Assembly (NCBI GenBank): GCA_017623295.1
Contig: JAGAPK010000062.1
Span: 92,566-156,565 of the forward strand
Source: Lachnospiraceae bacterium
Lineage (GTDB): Bacteria; Bacillota; Clostridia; Lachnospirales; Lachnospiraceae
Direction: 5' to 3'
Length of the DNA stretch: 64,000 nucleotides
Shown in pieces: positions 61,434 through 64,000 of this stretch (position 1 is the stretch's first letter; every line of letters starts with the position of its first letter). Both the position numbers and the translations under genes were made by a program. The notes below the pieces were generated by a model. It saw only the letters and a list, made by a program, of their open reading frames with translations. It was not told the DNA's origin and searched no databases.

Positions 61434-62411
61434 ATGCAGAAACTGAACGAAGAGATTAAAACAGGACAATTGAAACAAGTTTATCTGCTTTATGGTGAAG
61501 AGGATTATCTGCGCAGCCAATATCGGGATAAGTTGAAGAAAGCACTAACGGGTGATGACGATTCCATGAATTATCATTACTTCGAGGGAAAAGATGTTCC
61601 GATAGGTGAGATTATTGATTTGGCAGAAACCCTTCCCTTTTTTGCGGACAGAAGAGTGATTCTGATAGAGAACAGTGGCCTGTTTAAGCACGGAGGAGAA
61701 AGTCTGGCAGAATATCTGGCGGCACCGGCAGATTCCGCCTGTTTTGTTTTTGCCGAGAAAGAGATTGATAAACGCAGCAAGCTTTTTAAAGCAGTTTCAG
61801 TAAAAGGGCGTGCAATTGAATTTAAAACCCAGGACGAAGCTGTTCTCAAGCGTTGGGTTCTTGGTATGTTGAAGAAAGAAAATAAGAACATTACCGAGCG
61901 GGATTTGGAATTTTTTCTGGAGAAAACCGGAACCAACATGGAGAATATCAGTAAGGAACTGGAGAAATTATTCTGTTATTGTATGGACCGGGATGTAATA
62001 ACCGGAGCGGATATTGAAGAGATTTGTACCAGACAGGTTAATAACCAGATTTTTGATATGATGAATGCCATTGCAGAGAAGAAACAGAAGAAGGCAATGG
62101 AGTTATATTATGATTTACTTACCTTAAAAGAACCACCGATGAGGATTTTATTTCTGCTTGCCAGACAATTTAATATGCTTTTACAGGTAAAAGAATTAAA
62201 GAAAAAAGGGCATGATAATAAATCCATCGGAGAAGCGGTAGGTTTACCGGGATTTATTGCCGGAAAATATGTAACACAGGCAAGCCGGTTTTCCACAAAA
62301 GATTTGAAAAAAGCAGTGACCGACTGTGTGGAAGCAGAGGAATCGGTTAAAACAGGTCTTATGAATGATATTTTGAGCGTAGAATTATTAATTGTAAAAT
62401 ATAGCGCATAA
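61434..62411 (+). CDS. holA: DNA polymerase III subunit delta
   Basis: HolA opens the beta clamp as part of the clamp loader. The 325-residue protein begins with VYLLYGEEDYLRSQY, the typical delta start, and the AAA+-like fold without a P-loop. The blocks RRVILIENSGLF, FVFAEKEIDKRSKL and LLARQFNMLLQVKEL are standard. The frame follows comEC at 51 nt. rpsT, often next, is not seen here; unrelated small genes follow. Confidence 0.93.
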   Translation: MQKLNEEIKTGQLKQVYLLYGEEDYLRSQYRDKLKKALTGDDDSMNYHYFEGKDVPIGEIIDLAETLPFFADRRVILIENSGLFKHGGESLAEYLAAPADSACFVFAEKEIDKRSKLFKAVSVKGRAIEFKTQDEAVLKRWVLGMLKKENKNITERDLEFFLEKTGTNMENISKELEKLFCYCMDRDVITGADIEEICTRQVNNQIFDMMNAIAEKKQKKAMELYYDLLTLKEPPMRILFLLARQFNMLLQVKELKKKGHDNKSIGEAVGLPGFIAGKYVTQASRFSTKDLKKAVTDCVEAEESVKTGLMNDILSVELLIVKYSA

Positions 62412-62479
62412 ATATATTTAATGTTAAAATTGAAAAAGAGAGAAATTTTACAACAAGGTAAAATAAGGAGGGAATTTCT

Positions 62480-62773
62480 ATGAAATGTATAAGAACAGCA
62501 ATGGAGGCAGAGGTAGTAAAATACGAATTAGGTAAAAACCTGGAAGATGGTTTTGAACTTTGGTCGGATGTGGTAACAAAAGGATGGATTGTAACGGATT
62601 CCCTGGTTAAAGTTACAAGAGAGAATGGAAGTATTGTTTGTCCTTATATTGAACACCGCAGAGGACGTACATTTATTGGTGAAGGCGACTATCTTATTAT
62701 TGATGCTGATGGAACAAAGCATGTGTGCGGACAGGATAAGATTTTCAGTAGATATCAGATAATAGAAGAATAA
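62480..62773 (+). CDS. Small conserved protein of unknown function (PGDYG-like)
   Basis: This 97-residue soluble protein has the segment RGRTFIGEGDYLIIDADGTKHV, which I show here as its two halves RGRTFIGEGDYL and IIDADGTKHV, similar to the short PGDYG domain with its DxD-like strand pair. It is preceded by TAAGGAGGG. It may be a small ligand-binding or phage-type protein, but I cannot assign a function. Confidence 0.65.
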   Translation: MKCIRTAMEAEVVKYELGKNLEDGFELWSDVVTKGWIVTDSLVKVTRENGSIVCPYIEHRRGRTFIGEGDYLIIDADGTKHVCGQDKIFSRYQIIEE

Positions 62774-62803
62774 AGTGAAAAAATATTAAATTAAGGGGGA
62801 ACT

Positions 62804-63361
62804 ATGAAAGATTTCATATTAGAGATTCCCAAATGGGAAGGAAAGATTGTCTTTTCTGAAGAAGTAATTACATTGTTTTTAGTTATTGTTGCGCTGATAG
62901 CAGGCGTGTTGCTATGCTTCTGGGGATACCGGTATCTTCAGACAATGGTGCTGATACTCTGGGGGTGCCTGTGCGGAATGTTCGGCTATAAAATAGGTTC
63001 GGACATGACAGGAAATGAAATATTGCAAATGTGCATCTTTGTCATATTCATCTTTTTTGGTGTGTGTCTGTTATATTTGATTTCTATGTTTGTGGTAAAA
63101 GCATTGGAAAAACTGAAACTCCAGAAAGCAACCAATCGTATTATAAATATTCTGGTTTCACTGTCAGGTGCGGCAATCGTAGGTGTAGTAGCCTACACAA
63201 AGGTGTATCATAATTTAGTTGTAGTTTTGGTGGTGTCCGTTATTCTGGGAATAGGTGGTGCCATTTACGCAATGAAAAAAGCGGAATCCAGAAAAGTTTT
63301 CCATACATATGATCATCTTGCTAAAATGAAACCGTTGACGGAGGAAGAATTACATGATTGA
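62804..63361 (+). CDS. Multi-pass membrane protein (TMEM198/DUF4203-like)
   Basis: This 185-residue protein has about six hydrophobic segments between residues 20 and 160. Gly-rich helices such as GVLLCFWGYRYLQ and GCLCGMFGYKIG are typical of the TMEM198-like (DUF4203) family. A soluble Lys/Glu tail follows. It overlaps the VTC-domain gene by 8 nt. Function unknown. Confidence 0.68.
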   Translation: MKDFILEIPKWEGKIVFSEEVITLFLVIVALIAGVLLCFWGYRYLQTMVLILWGCLCGMFGYKIGSDMTGNEILQMCIFVIFIFFGVCLLYLISMFVVKALEKLKLQKATNRIINILVSLSGAAIVGVVAYTKVYHNLVVVLVVSVILGIGGAIYAMKKAESRKVFHTYDHLAKMKPLTEEELHD

Positions 63362-63878
63362 TGTTTGTAGACGAGAATTGAAATATCTTGTCTCACTTAG
63401 GGATATTGCTTCTTTGAAAAAAAGGCTTTCAGTCGTTATGGAGAAAGACAGCCATAATGGAGCAGATGGTTATCTGGTAAGATCCTTATATTTTGACAGC
63501 CTGTATGATACGGATTTTGAAGAAAAAGTAGATGGTTATGATAATCGAAAGAAAATCCGGCTCAGAGTATATGATTTTGATTCGCAGACAGCCAAACTGG
63601 AATTGAAAGAAAAAGAGGGAAGTTCGCAAAGGAAGCGATCTTTATTGTTGAATCGGGAAGAAGCAGAGCATCTGATTAAGGGAGAATACGAATTCCTTTT
63701 ATCGAGAGAGGAAGAAATCGCTCATTGGCTATATACATATATGACGATGAAATGTTATCGTCCCAAATGCATTGTGGAATATGATAGATTTGCCTACTGT
63801 GAAGTAGTGAATGATATTCGTGTTACATTTGATGCAAATTTACGGGCTACAGAATCCTGTGGTAAAAGTCAACAATAA
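63354..63878 (+). pseudogene. VTC-domain (polyphosphate polymerase-like) gene, C-terminally truncated
   Basis: The protein of 174 residues begins like VTC-domain proteins, with RRELKYLVS, the strand VRSLYFDS, the basic-charged IRLRVY, the Glu-rich KLELKEKEG, and CIVEYDRFAYCE. Full-length members continue another 60-80 residues, with a final Glu-Lys-rich strand and a RQSAFSKY helix. Here the frame stops soon after VTFDANLRATES with an unrelated tail SCGKSQQ. The distal part could have been lost by insertion or deletion at 63850 or so. It may be inactive. The region after it, to 64000, holds an inverted repeat. Confidence 0.7.
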
Positions 63879-63968
63879 TTTCTAAAATTTGTTCAAAATA
63901 GCACTTTGCACAACTGTTGAAATGTTAAATAATGGGATTTTTGTGCAGATTGTATAAAAATGAGCGCG

Positions 63969-63993
63969 GGAAATAGACTTGCTGTCTATTTCC
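63969..63993. repeat. Inverted repeat at window end, identity unknown
   Basis: GGAAATAGA (63969-63977) pairs perfectly with TCTATTTCC (63985-63993) around CTTGCTG. There is no T run afterwards in the window, so terminator function is not clear. It follows the truncated VTC gene by about 90 nt of AT-rich sequence with no reading frame. Confidence 0.6.
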
Positions 63994-64000
63994 TTAGCAA

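Noticed and set aside
1-64000. Prophage, insertion sequence, rRNA or defence system
   Set aside because: No integrase, transposase, phage structural genes, rRNA-like stretches or recognised defence genes were seen.

Overview
The window is a low-GC, densely packed chromosomal segment of a spore-forming Clostridia member, most likely a Lachnospiraceae gut anaerobe. The evidence is Gram-positive style Shine-Dalgarno sites, a cysteine T-box leader, the Firmicutes order cysE-cysS-mrnC-rlmB-sigH, spoVAD and spoVAE, rubrerythrin, a class A PBP without outer-membrane genes, ECF-type vitamin uptake and ComEA/ComEC. I see no complete insertion sequence, prophage, CRISPR array or rRNA. One tRNA gene (tRNA-Thr, GGU anticodon) is present.

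Layout. 1-3.5 kb: end of a short-chain dehydrogenase, then a coenzyme A block (pantothenate ECF S component, coaX, coaBC). 3.5-6.5 kb: a LysR regulator divergent from a MATE pump, followed by ispF with an unusual Cys-rich tail. 6.5-12.3 kb: T-box leader, cysE, cysS, mrnC, rlmB, an SGNH hydrolase with an S-G-N repeat stalk where yacP/rae1 usually sits, sigH and tRNA-Thr. 12.3-16.2 kb: a frameshifted surface-protein gene (split at an A8 tract), a double flavodoxin-fold reductase, a HAD phosphatase and a small coiled-coil protein. 16.2-25.7 kb: PBP1A (minus strand), then a WYL regulator, a GyrI-GNAT fusion, a subtype B tannase-like esterase and two tandem NSS transporters. 25.8-30.9 kb: a hybrid histidine kinase, a SUV3-like RNA helicase, and rubrerythrin behind a near-consensus Fur-type box.

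30.9-34.7 kb (minus strand): a polar amino-acid ABC transporter and a second SGNH hydrolase. 34.7-40.6 kb: an Sfp-type phosphopantetheinyl transferase, spoVAD, a second hybrid kinase, ridA, a shikimate-kinase-like protein and spoVAE. 40.6-43.1 kb: an ECF sigma / membrane-protein module. 43.3-45.2 kb: DegV, a LytTR regulator and a DUF1294 protein. 45.2-52.9 kb: arginine biosynthesis, with argG divergent from argC-[deaminase, tRNA deacylase, GNAT]-argJ-argB-argD across a shared regulatory region. 52.9-62.4 kb: a solute-binding-like protein, a DMT protein, a ComEA-like lipoprotein, a two-component system followed by a GerMN lipoprotein, ComEC and holA. 62.4-64 kb: small proteins and a C-terminally truncated VTC-domain gene.

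The genes work in several units: CoA supply (1-3.5 kb), cysteine supply and Cys-tRNA charging under T-box control, arginine synthesis under probable ArgR control, and envelope and sporulation functions (PBP1A, the ECF module, SpoVA proteins). The points that most deserve a second look are the A8-split surface protein, the S-G-N repeat esterase in the sigH operon, the RR-HK-GerMN arrangement resembling actinobacterial mtrA-mtrB-lpqB, the palindromic operators before the GyrI-GNAT and ABC transporter genes, the shikimate-kinase-like protein with altered substrate residues, and the truncated VTC gene at the right edge.
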